Below, one piece after another: positions 8,660-17,933 of a stretch of 58,900 nt of DNA (the first letter of the stretch is position 1; each line of letters opens with the position of its first letter). Below the pieces are notes generated by a model, which was given only the letters and a program-made list of their open reading frames with translations, made no database searches and had not been told where the DNA came from. The translations under genes were made by a program, and so were the position numbers. Origin of the DNA: Eubacteriaceae bacterium (GTDB lineage: Bacteria > Bacillota > Clostridia > Lachnospirales > Lachnospiraceae); contig CAJTFB010000026.1 in the NCBI GenBank assembly GCA_910575665.1, positions 1-58,900 on the forward strand, in the 5' to 3' direction.

Positions 8660-10704
8660 TAGCCGGCAACCCTCTTCAATGTAACATTATAGGTCGCCAC
8701 CAGGGAACCGTCACGGTACACACTTAAGGTAGCAGCACCGGCGTTTTCCCCTTCCACTTCTAACTGGAATGGGAAATTGTGATAGCGCATCGTAGCAGTC
8801 TTTATAACTTTATCCTGTCCGTTTTGAGTAAGCACAAACTTAAACTCTGCCGCTGGATCTGTCTCATACTCAAAAGGATTGTTGATGGTGACAGAACCTT
8901 TATATACATACGTTTGTTCTTCTCCCAGACTGAGTGTTATATCCACTGCGGTTCCTTCTTCCACCTGCTTGCCCGCAGCAACACTCTGTATACACACTCG
9001 GTTTTTCTGGGTCGAGGAATAATTCTTCGTCTCATTTCCATATACAAGTCCTGCCGCCTTAAGGGCCGCCTTAGCCTCACTCCTGGTTTTGCCAATAAGA
9101 TTCGGAACCTTGGTAAATTTGGTTTCCTCTCCCTTACTTGGATAAATCGTAATGGTAGCACCCTTTTCGGCTTTTTTCCCAGCTGCTGGATCCGTGTATG
9201 CCACCTTGCCAACCGCCTCGCTGCTATACACATCTTCTCCCTGTTTCACAGAAAATCCCTGTTTCTGGAGAACTGTGATGGCATCCGTAATGGTTTTTCC
9301 ACTGGTCTCTGGTACGCTGATCTGCTCTGCACCAGTGCTGACCACGAGAGTCACGGTACTTCCGGCAGCCACCTTGGACCCTGCTCTGGGCTCGGTACGG
9401 ATCACATTACCTTTATCCACATCATCCGATGCTTCTTCCTCAATCTCATATTTTATATCTTCATTGCCCAGCTCCACGATCACACTATCCTTCAGCTGAC
9501 CTGCAAAATCAGGAAGAACATAATCTCCGGATTCTTCTACCCCAGGTGTAGGTGAAGCTGTTACATTAACCTTATTATCCTCATTTCTTTCATCGCCGCC
9601 AGAACTACCCCAGAGTCCGATAAACCGTCCCAGCATATAGATCACCACCAGACCGATAATAATCGCCACGGCGATACTTCCAAATACAAGAGCCTTCTCC
9701 AGTTTGGGATCCACATCAGATTTGCTTTCTTCCTCTTCCTCCGACTCTTCTTCCGGCGCCCCATAATCTTCCGACGGTGTCATACCTGTTCGGGAGGCAT
9801 TTTTCAAAGTATTCACATCATCCTTTGACATAAAAATGGTTCCTCCATTCTCGTACAGACTGCCGATAACACCATAATCCCCACTGGGATCTTGCAAAAA
9901 CATTTTAAGATCTGCAATAAGGTCTGCAGCGCTGATATAGCGGAGTTCCGTCTTCTTCTGCATACATTTATTTACAATATTGCTTAACCCTCTTGGAATG
10001 GTGGCATCCATCGCTGCCAGCGGTGTGGCATCATCCTGAATATGAGAGAGGGCGATCGCCACAGCGCTTTCTCCCGTAAAGGGAAGCGTCCCACTGATCA
10101 TCTCATACATGGTAACACCAAGGGAATAGATATCGCTCTTTTCATCGCTGTATCCCCCTCTTGCCTGCTCCGGAGAGATGTAATGAACCGAGCCCATGGC
10201 GTTGGCAGTGATCGTATTGGAACTTGCCGCTTTGGCAATTCCAAAATCACTGAGCTTCGCAGTACCATCACGGGCAATTAGTATATTCTGTGGTTTGATG
10301 TCTCTATGAATGATATTGTGCCGATGAGCAGCATCCAGACCATTGGCGATCTGAAGGGAGATCCCCACTGCCTCCTTTACGGTAAGTTTCCCTTTTTCTT
10401 CAATATATTTTTTCAGCGTAATACCCTCAATCAGCTCCATGACAATATAATACATGCCATCTTCTTCCCCTACATCATAGATGCTGACGATATTCGGATG
10501 TGATATGCAGGCAACTGCCTGAGCTTCTCCGCGGAATTTCGTAACAAATTTGGTATCTTCACTGTATTCCTGCTTTAGGATCTTTATGGCAACAAACCGG
10601 TTGAGGCGATGGCATTTAGCGCGAAATACATCTGCCATTCCACCAGAGCCGACTTTTTCTACGATCTCGTATCTGTCACCGATTATGGTTCCTACACTTA
10701 CCAA
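8659..10704 (-). CDS. prkC: PASTA-domain Ser/Thr protein kinase
   Basis: 681 residues. An N-terminal Hanks-type kinase (about 12-275) has ATP Lys41 (VAIKIL), catalytic HRDIKPQN, DFGIAKA and GSVHYISPEQ. An acidic linker leads to one transmembrane helix (about 335-360), then three extracellular PASTA repeats, each about 65 residues. A further C-terminal beta-rich domain of about 90 residues follows that is not a PASTA unit. PASTA domains sense muropeptides or lipid II and tie the kinase to growth, spores and cell-wall control. The start is a TTG with GGAGG at good spacing. The phosphatase gene lies immediately upstream, as usual. Confidence 0.96.
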   Translation of the reverse strand: MVSVGTIIGDRYEIVEKVGSGGMADVFRAKCHRLNRFVAIKILKQEYSEDTKFVTKFRGEAQAVACISHPNIVSIYDVGEEDGMYYIVMELIEGITLKKYIEEKGKLTVKEAVGISLQIANGLDAAHRHNIIHRDIKPQNILIARDGTAKLSDFGIAKAASSNTITANAMGSVHYISPEQARGGYSDEKSDIYSLGVTMYEMISGTLPFTGESAVAIALSHIQDDATPLAAMDATIPRGLSNIVNKCMQKKTELRYISAADLIADLKMFLQDPSGDYGVIGSLYENGGTIFMSKDDVNTLKNASRTGMTPSEDYGAPEEESEEEEESKSDVDPKLEKALVFGSIAVAIIIGLVVIYMLGRFIGLWGSSGGDERNEDNKVNVTASPTPGVEESGDYVLPDFAGQLKDSVIVELGNEDIKYEIEEEASDDVDKGNVIRTEPRAGSKVAAGSTVTLVVSTGAEQISVPETSGKTITDAITVLQKQGFSVKQGEDVYSSEAVGKVAYTDPAAGKKAEKGATITIYPSKGEETKFTKVPNLIGKTRSEAKAALKAAGLVYGNETKNYSSTQKNRVCIQSVAAGKQVEEGTAVDITLSLGEEQTYVYKGSVTINNPFEYETDPAAEFKFVLTQNGQDKVIKTATMRYHNFPFQLEVEGENAGAATLSVYRDGSLVATYNVTLKRVAG

Positions 10705-10752
10705 AACAATACCTCCATTCTCTATTCTAAGCGTTCACAAATGGACACTGTT

Positions 10753-11475
10753 CTATACTTGAATCAAAACGACACTGATATTATCTTTTCCTCCGGCTTC
10801 GTTGGCCTCTTGTACCAGCTGTCTTCCTGCTTCACTCATATCCTCTCTGTTACTTCTGATGATCCTCTCGATCTTCTCATCTTCAAGCATATTGGACAAT
10901 CCATCCGAACACAACAAAAGCACGTCCCCTTCGTCCACCTCGATTTCAAAGCAATCTGCCTTCACGTCGCTGTTTGTACCAAGAGCCCGCGTTATAATAT
11001 TTTTATTGGGATGTGTACGCATATCCTCCTTGTGGAGTTTTCCCGACTGTACCATCTCTTCCACAAGAGAATGGTCAATCGTGACCTGTCGGAATGTATC
11101 CTTGTACACATAAAGTCTCGAATCACCTACATTTACAATATAGGCGGTATCCCCAAACACCACGGTGGCGACGATCGTCGTCCCCATTCCATTCAGTGCC
11201 TTATCGCTGAGGGAAGCCTGGAAAACCTTTTCGTTGGCAGCAGCCACCGCCTGTTCAAAGATTCCGATCGGTGTCACTTTTGTACTTTGTTCAATCTGTG
11301 AGACAACTTCCTCTACACACATCCGTGAGGCGGTGTCTCCCGCATTGTGACCTCCCATACCATCAGCCACAATAAACAGATTCGGGAAACTCCCAACCGC
11401 ATTCTCTTCACAATACACATAATCCTGGTTGGTGTTTCTGGTGCGTCCCTTATCTGTTATAGAAAATGTTTGCAC
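10753..11475 (-). CDS. prpC: PP2C-type Ser/Thr phosphatase (Stp/PrpC)
   Basis: 240 residues. A metal-dependent PPM-family phosphatase that reverses the action of the neighbouring PASTA kinase. Metal-ligand motifs are intact: NQD near residue 17, DGMGGHNAGD at 38-47, GDSRLY, LLLCSDGLSNM and GGKDNIS. The start is GTG at 11475 with TAAGGAGG upstream. In most Firmicutes this gene follows rlmN closely, but here 363 bases intervene that contain a second rlmN 3' end (see repeat entries). The gap may have separated the phosphatase and kinase from the upstream operon promoter. Confidence 0.96.
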   Translation of the reverse strand: MQTFSITDKGRTRNTNQDYVYCEENAVGSFPNLFIVADGMGGHNAGDTASRMCVEEVVSQIEQSTKVTPIGIFEQAVAAANEKVFQASLSDKALNGMGTTIVATVVFGDTAYIVNVGDSRLYVYKDTFRQVTIDHSLVEEMVQSGKLHKEDMRTHPNKNIITRALGTNSDVKADCFEIEVDEGDVLLLCSDGLSNMLEDEKIERIIRSNREDMSEAGRQLVQEANEAGGKDNISVVLIQV

Positions 11476-11505
11476 AGTTTGACCTCCTTAGTCAGAGTTA
11501 GTCCG

Positions 11506-11580
11506 TTCCATAATGTTATTACGCAACTGACCACAGGCAGCATCGATATCACTCCCCATCTCTCTTCTTATCGTAACATT
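11506..11580 (-). repeat. Duplicated rlmN 3' end (displaced copy)
   Basis: These 75 bases match 11857-11931 inside rlmN at 71 of 75 positions, counted by eye. They encode the same ~25 C-terminal residues, including REMGSDIDAACGQLRNN. Two differences are silent third-position changes and two are conservative (Val/Ile, Phe/Ile), so the copy behaved as coding sequence before displacement. It is most easily read as one attachment-site half of an element that integrated into the rlmN 3' end and was later lost. Confidence 0.7.
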
Positions 11581-11838
11581 TACAAAGTCATGCCAAAAAC
11601 AACGCTTTTCCGTCGCTTTATAGCAAAATGTGTCAAAGGATGGCTTTCTAATAATAAGCCACATCAATCCAAATAAACTTAATACGATCAATAAAAGTAT
11701 ATGCTACGATTCAAAAGATTACTATTATAATATCACAAGACATAAAAAAGGACAAGATATAAAATTTCCTGTACTGTTCCACAGATCTTCATCAATATTG
11801 TAAGATTTACTGGGTATGCCCCCTTAAACACAACGATT
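11581..11838. other. Remnant between the two rlmN 3' ends
   Basis: About 260 AT-rich bases with no complete gene. A minus-strand open frame (11488-11691) joins 36 unrelated residues to the displaced rlmN tail, has no ribosome site and ends within the duplication. I see no integrase, no IS ends and no clear terminator here. If the duplication is an attachment scar, this is what remains of the element. Confidence 0.45.
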
Positions 11839-12885
11839 TTACGTCGTCTTAGAGGTTTCCATAAAGTTATTACGCAACTGACCACAGGCAGCATCGATAT
11901 CGCTTCCCATCTCTCTTCTTACCGTAACATTAATTCGATTTTTCTCAAGTATTCCTTTAAAATCTCTGATGTTCTCTTCTCTGGAACGTCTGGTTTTCCG
12001 CTCCTTTACCTCATTCAAAGGAATGAGATTGATATGACAGTTCATGCCACGGCAGCGCCTAGAAAGCTCAAGAGCATGCTCCCTGCTGTCATTTACCCCG
12101 TCGATCATACTGTATTCAAAAGTAATACGCCGCCCCGTATTCTCGATATATTCGCGGCACACAGAAAAAATTTCCTCGATGGAATATTTATTTGCTACCG
12201 GCATCGTCTGTCTCCGTATCTCATCATTGGGGGCGTGGAGACTGACAGCCAGGGTGATCTGTAGTTTTTCCTCCATCAGACGCCGGATCTGGTCAACCAG
12301 CCCGCAGGTGGACACGGTGATGCTCCGTTGGCTAAGATGTATCCCTCTCTCTGCAGATACCAGACGGATAAATCGGAGCAGGTTATCATAATTATCGAGA
12401 GGTTCCCCCATTCCCATCACGATGACATTGGAGACCCTCTCCCCCGTTTCATTCTGGATCTCATAGATCTGGGAGAGCATCTCCCCGGCGGTCAGGTTCC
12501 TTGTCAGTCCCGTGAGAGTGGAAGCACAAAAGCTGCATCCCATCCGGCACCCCACCTGGGAAGAGATACATACGCTGTTCCCATGATGGTACTTCATCCA
12601 CACACTCTCTACTAAATTTCCGTCTGACAGCGAAAAAAGATATTTAGCAGTATCTTGATCCCTGGAAACCTGTTTTTTCCTAATCTTCACTCCAGAGATC
12701 TCATGCTCCTGTGCCAGATTTTCCAAAAATTTCTTAGGAAGGTTACTGATCCCAGAAAAATCTGAAACCTGTCTGCCATGGACCCACTCAAACAACTGTT
12801 TGCCGCGAAATGGTTTCTCTCCAAACTGCTCCGCTAGACATATCATCTCTTGTTCTGTATAGCTTCTTAAGTCAAATTGTTTCAT
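11839..12885 (-). CDS. rlmN: Dual-specificity 23S rRNA/tRNA adenine-C2 methyltransferase
   Basis: About 348 residues. A radical SAM enzyme that methylates C2 of A2503 in 23S rRNA and of A37 in some tRNAs. It has the N-terminal accessory domain (RSYTEQEM, KPFRGKQLFEW), the 4Fe-4S motif CRMGCSFC, the GMGEPL motif and the C-terminal catalytic Cys in DAACGQL. The start is uncertain: ATGs at 12885 and 12897 both lie just past the rsmB stop (12914), and a longer frame from 12954 would overlap rsmB. Its last 25 codons are duplicated downstream at 11506-11580. Confidence 0.95.
   Translation of the reverse strand: MKQFDLRSYTEQEMICLAEQFGEKPFRGKQLFEWVHGRQVSDFSGISNLPKKFLENLAQEHEISGVKIRKKQVSRDQDTAKYLFSLSDGNLVESVWMKYHHGNSVCISSQVGCRMGCSFCASTLTGLTRNLTAGEMLSQIYEIQNETGERVSNVIVMGMGEPLDNYDNLLRFIRLVSAERGIHLSQRSITVSTCGLVDQIRRLMEEKLQITLAVSLHAPNDEIRRQTMPVANKYSIEEIFSVCREYIENTGRRITFEYSMIDGVNDSREHALELSRRCRGMNCHINLIPLNEVKERKTRRSREENIRDFKGILEKNRINVTVRREMGSDIDAACGQLRNNFMETSKTT
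11857..11931 (-). repeat. rlmN 3' end, in-gene copy of the duplication
   Basis: This is the partner of the 75-base repeat at 11506-11580, here in frame within rlmN. Orientation is the same. The copies lie about 275 bases apart. Confidence 0.7.
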
Positions 12886-12913
12886 TTCCTTGTCCATTCC
12901 AAAACATTGTTTT

Positions 12914-14257
12914 TTATTTGATAAACTTAGCCACAAAGAATCCATTTCCCTCATGGATCCCCGGCAAGATCTGTAGCATTCCCTGTCCTGTCATTTTATT
13001 TCTTAGTACTTCCGGAAGATCCTCATCCAAAGACACCAGTTGCAACGACAGCTCTTCTGCAATCCAGCGGGCATTTTCTTCATTCTCTGCAGGATTCACA
13101 GTACAAGTACTGTAGATCAGTGTCCCTCCCGGTTTGAGAGCCTTCACAGCCCCCCTCAGAATCTCCCGCTGCAGCCTTTGTAGCTCCGGCACATTTTGTA
13201 CCGCCGTGTAACGGATCTCCGGTTTTCTACCGATCACACCGATCCCAGAACAGGGGACGTCCACAATCACCACATCGGCCCTCTTCTCCCATTCCGGATC
13301 CGCTGTCCTGCCATCCCAGAGCTTGATCTCTATGTTCGATACCTTTAACCGCTGTACATTTTCCCGGATGCGCTGCAGCTTATATTCCGACACATCTCTG
13401 GCACTGACCTTCCCAGTGCCACCTAGCAGGTCCGCCGCATGCAGCGCTTTTCCACCGGGACTACTGCACACATCCATCACGGAATCTCCCGGACGAATGC
13501 CGGAAACCATCACTGGGAGCATGGAGCTTTCGTCCTGAATGATAAAATGCCCTTCTTCAAAACCAGGTACCTCCTCCACCCGTTCCATACCAGACAGCCG
13601 AAAAGCATGTTCGACATAAGGGCAAGAAATCGCCTGAATTCCCGCTTTCATAAGATTGTCCTGTACCTGACTGGTACTGGCATTCGATGTCTGGACACGG
13701 ATCGTCAATGGATTTTCTCTCTCAAAGGAGTCCAGAATCTTCTTCGTCGTCTTTTTTCCATAGGCCTCAGTCAGCAGTATAGCAAGTTCCTCGGGCACAG
13801 AATAGATAAAGGCCATTTTTTCGGTCTCCCTTCGGCACTTATCCAAAATCTCCCGGCAAAGTTCCTCTTTATCTGCCCGCGCCACATTGCGGAGCACTCC
13901 GTTGACAAAACCCGCCAGACCCTGAAATTTCTTCTGCTTTGTCAGCTTTACCATCTCATTGCAGGTGGCTGCTGCCGGGACAGAATCCATATACCAGAGC
14001 TCATAAATACCCATGCGTAGTATCGAGCGAATCACAGGTTTGAGCCGAGCCGCCGGAATTTTTGAAAAATGGTCGATAACTCGGTCCGATGCCGCCGCCC
14101 GTTCTATTGTCCCGTAGGAGACTCTACGTATAAACCCTTTCTCCTGCCTGTTCCACGCTCCGGCAGAATCCTGCTTTACCACGCGATGAAACCAATCATC
14201 ACTATGACCTTTTTCTTCTAGTGTTCCATAAACAATATCAAAGACTGCTCTTCTCAC
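12914..14257 (-). CDS. rsmB: 16S rRNA (cytosine-C5) methyltransferase
   Basis: 447 residues. It methylates C967 of 16S rRNA (E. coli numbering) using SAM. An N-terminal NusB-like RNA-binding domain (about 1-140) precedes a Rossmann methyltransferase with SAM loop CSSPGGKALHAADL, VDVPCSGIGVIG carrying the release Cys, and STCTVNPAENEEN carrying the catalytic Cys. It starts with GTG and overlaps the fmt stop by four bases, so the two are probably coupled. Position and length are standard for the cluster. Confidence 0.96.
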   Translation of the reverse strand: MRRAVFDIVYGTLEEKGHSDDWFHRVVKQDSAGAWNRQEKGFIRRVSYGTIERAAASDRVIDHFSKIPAARLKPVIRSILRMGIYELWYMDSVPAAATCNEMVKLTKQKKFQGLAGFVNGVLRNVARADKEELCREILDKCRRETEKMAFIYSVPEELAILLTEAYGKKTTKKILDSFERENPLTIRVQTSNASTSQVQDNLMKAGIQAISCPYVEHAFRLSGMERVEEVPGFEEGHFIIQDESSMLPVMVSGIRPGDSVMDVCSSPGGKALHAADLLGGTGKVSARDVSEYKLQRIRENVQRLKVSNIEIKLWDGRTADPEWEKRADVVIVDVPCSGIGVIGRKPEIRYTAVQNVPELQRLQREILRGAVKALKPGGTLIYSTCTVNPAENEENARWIAEELSLQLVSLDEDLPEVLRNKMTGQGMLQILPGIHEGNGFFVAKFIK

Positions 14258-15183
14258 AAGGTCTCTCCATTCTGTATCTTCATCCCACGCAAAAAGTCAC
14301 CGGCCGACATTCGCTTCTTCCCTTCTAGCTGAATCTCCAGAAGCCGCAGAAGTCCGTCACCGGTCTGAATGCTGAAACTATTCTTATCTACCTTGGCCAC
14401 TGTCCCAGGCATCAGGTCTGTATTTTCTGGCACTACTTCAGCCCGCCAGATCTTTAATATCTTTCCTCGGAATTCCGTGTAGGCACTGGGCCAGGAATTC
14501 AATCCCCTGACATACCGCTCCAGTTTTTCTGCCTTCCACGAGAAGTCCAGTCTACCAAGCTCCTTGGTAAGCATTTTGGCATAGGTGCTCTCCTCATCCT
14601 TCTGCGTAACGGGCTCCAGTGTTCCTTTCTCTACCCGCTCCAGTGTTTCCAGTAAAAGGGGGCCTCCTATCTCGGAAAGTTTTTCAAACAAGCTCTCTCC
14701 CGTCTCTTCTGCCGTCAGCGGGATCTCTTTTTTTAGAAGCATATCCCCAGTATCGAGACCTTCGTCCATCTGCATCGTTGTGATGCCGGTAGTCGCATCC
14801 CCCTCCAGAATGGACCACTGGATTGGAGCCGCCCCCCGCCATCTCGGCAGCAAAGAAGCATGGACATTGATGCAGCCATAGTCAGGCATTTCCAATATTT
14901 CTTTGGATAGGAGCTGGCCAAATGCCACAACAACGATCACATCACAGGAAATCCCCCGCAGAACCTCCACGAATTCAGGATCTTTTACCCTTTGGGGCGT
15001 ATACACCGGAATCTCATGCTCCAACGCCACCTTTTTGACCGGTGTAAAGCTCAAGCTACCACTGCGTCCTCTCGCCTTATCTGGCTGGGTCACCACAGCT
15101 GTGACCTGGTGCCCTTTAGAATCGATCAGTGCTTCTAGAACCGGAACAGCAAAATCCGGTGTCCCCATAAATATAACGTCCAT
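14254..15183 (-). CDS. fmt: Methionyl-tRNA formyltransferase
   Basis: 309 residues. It formylates initiator Met-tRNA using 10-formyl-tetrahydrofolate. The N-terminal catalytic domain carries FMGTPDFAVPVL, the NVHASLLPRWRGAAPI motif with catalytic Asn and His, and TTMQMDEGLDTGD. The C-terminal domain (from about 205) binds tRNA (LNSWPSAYT). It lies 11 bases after def and overlaps rsmB, matching its biochemical partnership with deformylase. Confidence 0.97.
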   Translation of the reverse strand: MDVIFMGTPDFAVPVLEALIDSKGHQVTAVVTQPDKARGRSGSLSFTPVKKVALEHEIPVYTPQRVKDPEFVEVLRGISCDVIVVVAFGQLLSKEILEMPDYGCINVHASLLPRWRGAAPIQWSILEGDATTGITTMQMDEGLDTGDMLLKKEIPLTAEETGESLFEKLSEIGGPLLLETLERVEKGTLEPVTQKDEESTYAKMLTKELGRLDFSWKAEKLERYVRGLNSWPSAYTEFRGKILKIWRAEVVPENTDLMPGTVAKVDKNSFSIQTGDGLLRLLEIQLEGKKRMSAGDFLRGMKIQNGETL

Positions 15184-15194
15184 CTATTTCCTCC

Positions 15195-15674
15195 TTATTC
15201 CTCTTCCTCACCGACGTCCACCAGTTCCCCTTCCACTTTATCTACATAGAGCTGACCATCCAGATGCTCAATCTCATGGATCAGCGCCCTCGCCAGCAGT
15301 TCTTCCCCTTCAATCTCGAATTCCTGCATCGATTCATCAAAGGCACGCACCCGCACCACATTTGGTCTCGTGACAATCCCTGCTTTCCCAGGCACACTGA
15401 GACATCCTTCACTGCCCCGCTGCTCTCCCTCGGTATGGATGATCACTGGATTCACAAGAACAATAGGGCTGTCCTGCTCCGCCGTCACATCGATCACCGC
15501 AATCCTTTTCAGGACGCCAACCTGTGGTGCCGCCAGTCCCACTCCGTCTGCCTCATACATCGTCTCTAACATATCATCGATCAACTCTCTGGTTTTTTCC
15601 GTGATCTCTTTTACCTCTTTTGCTTTCTTATACAGAATATCATCGCCAATTTCGCGTATATTTCTCAGCGCCAT
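15195..15674 (-). CDS. def: Peptide deformylase
   Basis: 159 residues. An Fe2+/Zn2+ hydrolase that removes the N-formyl group from new proteins. All three family motifs are present: GVGLAAPQVG, EGCLSVPG with the metal Cys, and HEIEHLDG (HExxH). The ATG at 15674 is preferred over 15692 because GGAGG lies just upstream of it and the extra six residues would overlap that site. It has an acidic C-terminal tail (VGEEEE). Confidence 0.96.
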   Translation of the reverse strand: MALRNIREIGDDILYKKAKEVKEITEKTRELIDDMLETMYEADGVGLAAPQVGVLKRIAVIDVTAEQDSPIVLVNPVIIHTEGEQRGSEGCLSVPGKAGIVTRPNVVRVRAFDESMQEFEIEGEELLARALIHEIEHLDGQLYVDKVEGELVDVGEEEE

Positions 15675-15707
15675 GATTTTTCCTCCATTCATTCTGAATA
15701 CACCTGA

Positions 15708-17933
15708 TCAATCCACTTCATACTGGATATAACAGGCATATTTCTTTCTCTCAAACTCTAGGTCTACCCATGTTTTTACAGCCTCGATCTGCGCCAGCTC
15801 CTCAGTTTTTACATAAAATGTATAACCAAACTGATCCTTTCTTTTCTTGCCTCCATCGTCGGCAGGACCTACCACCGAAGCCAGACAACCGAACTTTCCC
15901 CGTACCGCACCCGAAAGCTCTCTGACACATGCCAGTCCCTTTTCCCGATCCTCCGAAAAGATACGGATCGTAAGCATGGAAAAATAGGGGGGATAGCTTA
16001 ACACACGCCGGTATGCCAATTCATTTTCATAAAAAACTTCTGCATCCTGGGCAGCCACGCTCTGGATCACATAGTGGTCTGGACGGTAGGTCTGAATGAT
16101 CACTTCCCCTTGCTTCTGACCTCTTCCCGCCCTGCCGCTCGCCTGCATGAGCAGCTGAAAGGTTCTCTCACTGCTACGATAATCGTTTTCAAACATGCTC
16201 ATGTCTGCCGCCAGCGCCGCCACCAGCGTTACGTTTGGAAAGTCATGTCCCTTCACGATCATTTGGGTTCCAATGAGAATATCCGCCCTTCCCTCCCGGA
16301 ATCTGGACAAAACAGATTCGTGTCCATGCTTCCCAGAAGTAGTGTCCGCATCCATTCGCAAAACCTTTGCCATCGGGAACTGCCGCTGGAGCATCTCCTC
16401 TACCTTCTGGGTTCCCAGACCAAATGCTGCGATATAGGGAGACCCGCATTCCGGACACCTCTCTGGCATCCTGACAGCATGTCCACAATAATGGCAGACC
16501 AGTGTATCCACCTCTCCCAGATGATTTTTATGTGCCGTCATGGATACATCACAATGAGGACATTGTAACACATTTCCACAATTTCTACAAGAAACAAAGC
16601 CCGCATACCCTCTCCGGTTGATAAAAAGCATGATCTGTTCCTTTTTCTTCAGACGATCTAAGATCTTCTGCTGAAGAATACGGCTGAATACTGAACGGTT
16701 TCTTTCCTTTAACTCCTGCCTGAGATCTACCACATGGATATCTGGCAAAAGAGCGTCTCCGGCACGCCTAGTCAGACGGTACTCTTTATATCTGCCTTCC
16801 TTCGCCATTAGATAACTTTTTACCGACGGCGTCGCCGAACCAAAGATCACACTGGCCCCTGTCTGTCTGGCGCGGAACAGCGCGACTTCATCGCTGTGAT
16901 AGCGGGGAACTCCCTCGCTGATGTAGCTGTTTTCATGCTCCTCGTCTAAAATAATAGCTCCTAGTCTTTCAAAAGGAGTAAACAGTGCTGATCTGGGACC
17001 AATCATGATGTCCAGTTCTCCCATCCTGGCCCGCTCATACTGATCGTAGCGCTCCCCCTCCGAGAGCCTGGAGTGAATGACAGAAACCCGTTCACCGAAT
17101 GCCTGACGAAATCGGGATACCGTCTGGAAGGTCAACGCGATCTCTGGGATCAATACAATTGCCTGCTTTCCCTCCGCCAGTACGGTCTCTAGAAAACGAA
17201 TAAACACTTCCGTTTTTCCACTTCCAGTAATCCCATATAGAAGATATGGTCTCCGCAGGCCACTTTGATACTCCTTCGCAAAATCTTCCACGATCTCTCT
17301 CTGCTCTTCGTTCAGCACCTTGGAGACATGTAGTTGCTGTTCGGCAGATTCCAGGGGATTCCGGTATTTCTTCTCTCTGGTCACGGTAAGAATCCCCTCC
17401 TTTACCAGACTGTCAATCACTGGCTTTTTCACCTGGTACTGATGGTCTGCCTGTCTCCTTGTCATCGTGCCTCCCTCAGCAAGAAGCCCCCGGATCAGCC
17501 GTACTTTCGCCACATAGTGTTTCCGTTCGTATTCATGGAGAATATCCATAATAGACCTTTCTTCCATAGCAAAATTAAGCCAGTGTTCCTCCACTGACTT
17601 AATCTTTTTCCGGACAGGCAGAACTGTCTTTAGCGCCTCGTTCATCGTGGAGCCATACCGATCCCTGATAAATCCGGCAAGGGCCAGTAGCTGACCCTCC
17701 ACTGGTACCTGTTTCTGCTCCACCTTCAAGATATCCTTGATCCGGTTCACGTCGAAAGCCGGCTGCTCCGTCAGATTCACGACAAAGCCGTGGAGTATCC
17801 GGTTCCCCCGCCCAAAAGGCACCTGGACAGGCGTCCCGATCCTTACCAATTCTTCCATTTGCTCTGGAATACGATACTGGTAGGTTTTATCCAGCGCATC
17901 CACACTGATATCCACAATTATATCTGCGTACAC
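15708..17933 (-). CDS. priA: Primosomal replication restart helicase PriA
   Basis: 741 residues. A 3'-5' DNA helicase that reloads the replisome at collapsed forks. An N-terminal DNA-binding domain precedes a helicase core with Walker A GITGSGKTEVF and DEEH in motif II. A zinc-binding insert of paired CxxC motifs follows (CRNCG, CPHC, CHYCG, CPECG), then the C-terminal helicase lobe (QASGRAGRG). The start is GTG at 17933, sharing one base with the murF stop codon. Confidence 0.97.
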   Translation of the reverse strand: MYADIIVDISVDALDKTYQYRIPEQMEELVRIGTPVQVPFGRGNRILHGFVVNLTEQPAFDVNRIKDILKVEQKQVPVEGQLLALAGFIRDRYGSTMNEALKTVLPVRKKIKSVEEHWLNFAMEERSIMDILHEYERKHYVAKVRLIRGLLAEGGTMTRRQADHQYQVKKPVIDSLVKEGILTVTREKKYRNPLESAEQQLHVSKVLNEEQREIVEDFAKEYQSGLRRPYLLYGITGSGKTEVFIRFLETVLAEGKQAIVLIPEIALTFQTVSRFRQAFGERVSVIHSRLSEGERYDQYERARMGELDIMIGPRSALFTPFERLGAIILDEEHENSYISEGVPRYHSDEVALFRARQTGASVIFGSATPSVKSYLMAKEGRYKEYRLTRRAGDALLPDIHVVDLRQELKERNRSVFSRILQQKILDRLKKKEQIMLFINRRGYAGFVSCRNCGNVLQCPHCDVSMTAHKNHLGEVDTLVCHYCGHAVRMPERCPECGSPYIAAFGLGTQKVEEMLQRQFPMAKVLRMDADTTSGKHGHESVLSRFREGRADILIGTQMIVKGHDFPNVTLVAALAADMSMFENDYRSSERTFQLLMQASGRAGRGQKQGEVIIQTYRPDHYVIQSVAAQDAEVFYENELAYRRVLSYPPYFSMLTIRIFSEDREKGLACVRELSGAVRGKFGCLASVVGPADDGGKKRKDQFGYTFYVKTEELAQIEAVKTWVDLEFERKKYACYIQYEVD

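Noticed and set aside
11488-11691. 67-codon frame ending in the displaced rlmN tail
   Set aside because: It joins unrelated sequence to the duplicated rlmN end and has no start signal; treated as part of the integration scar.
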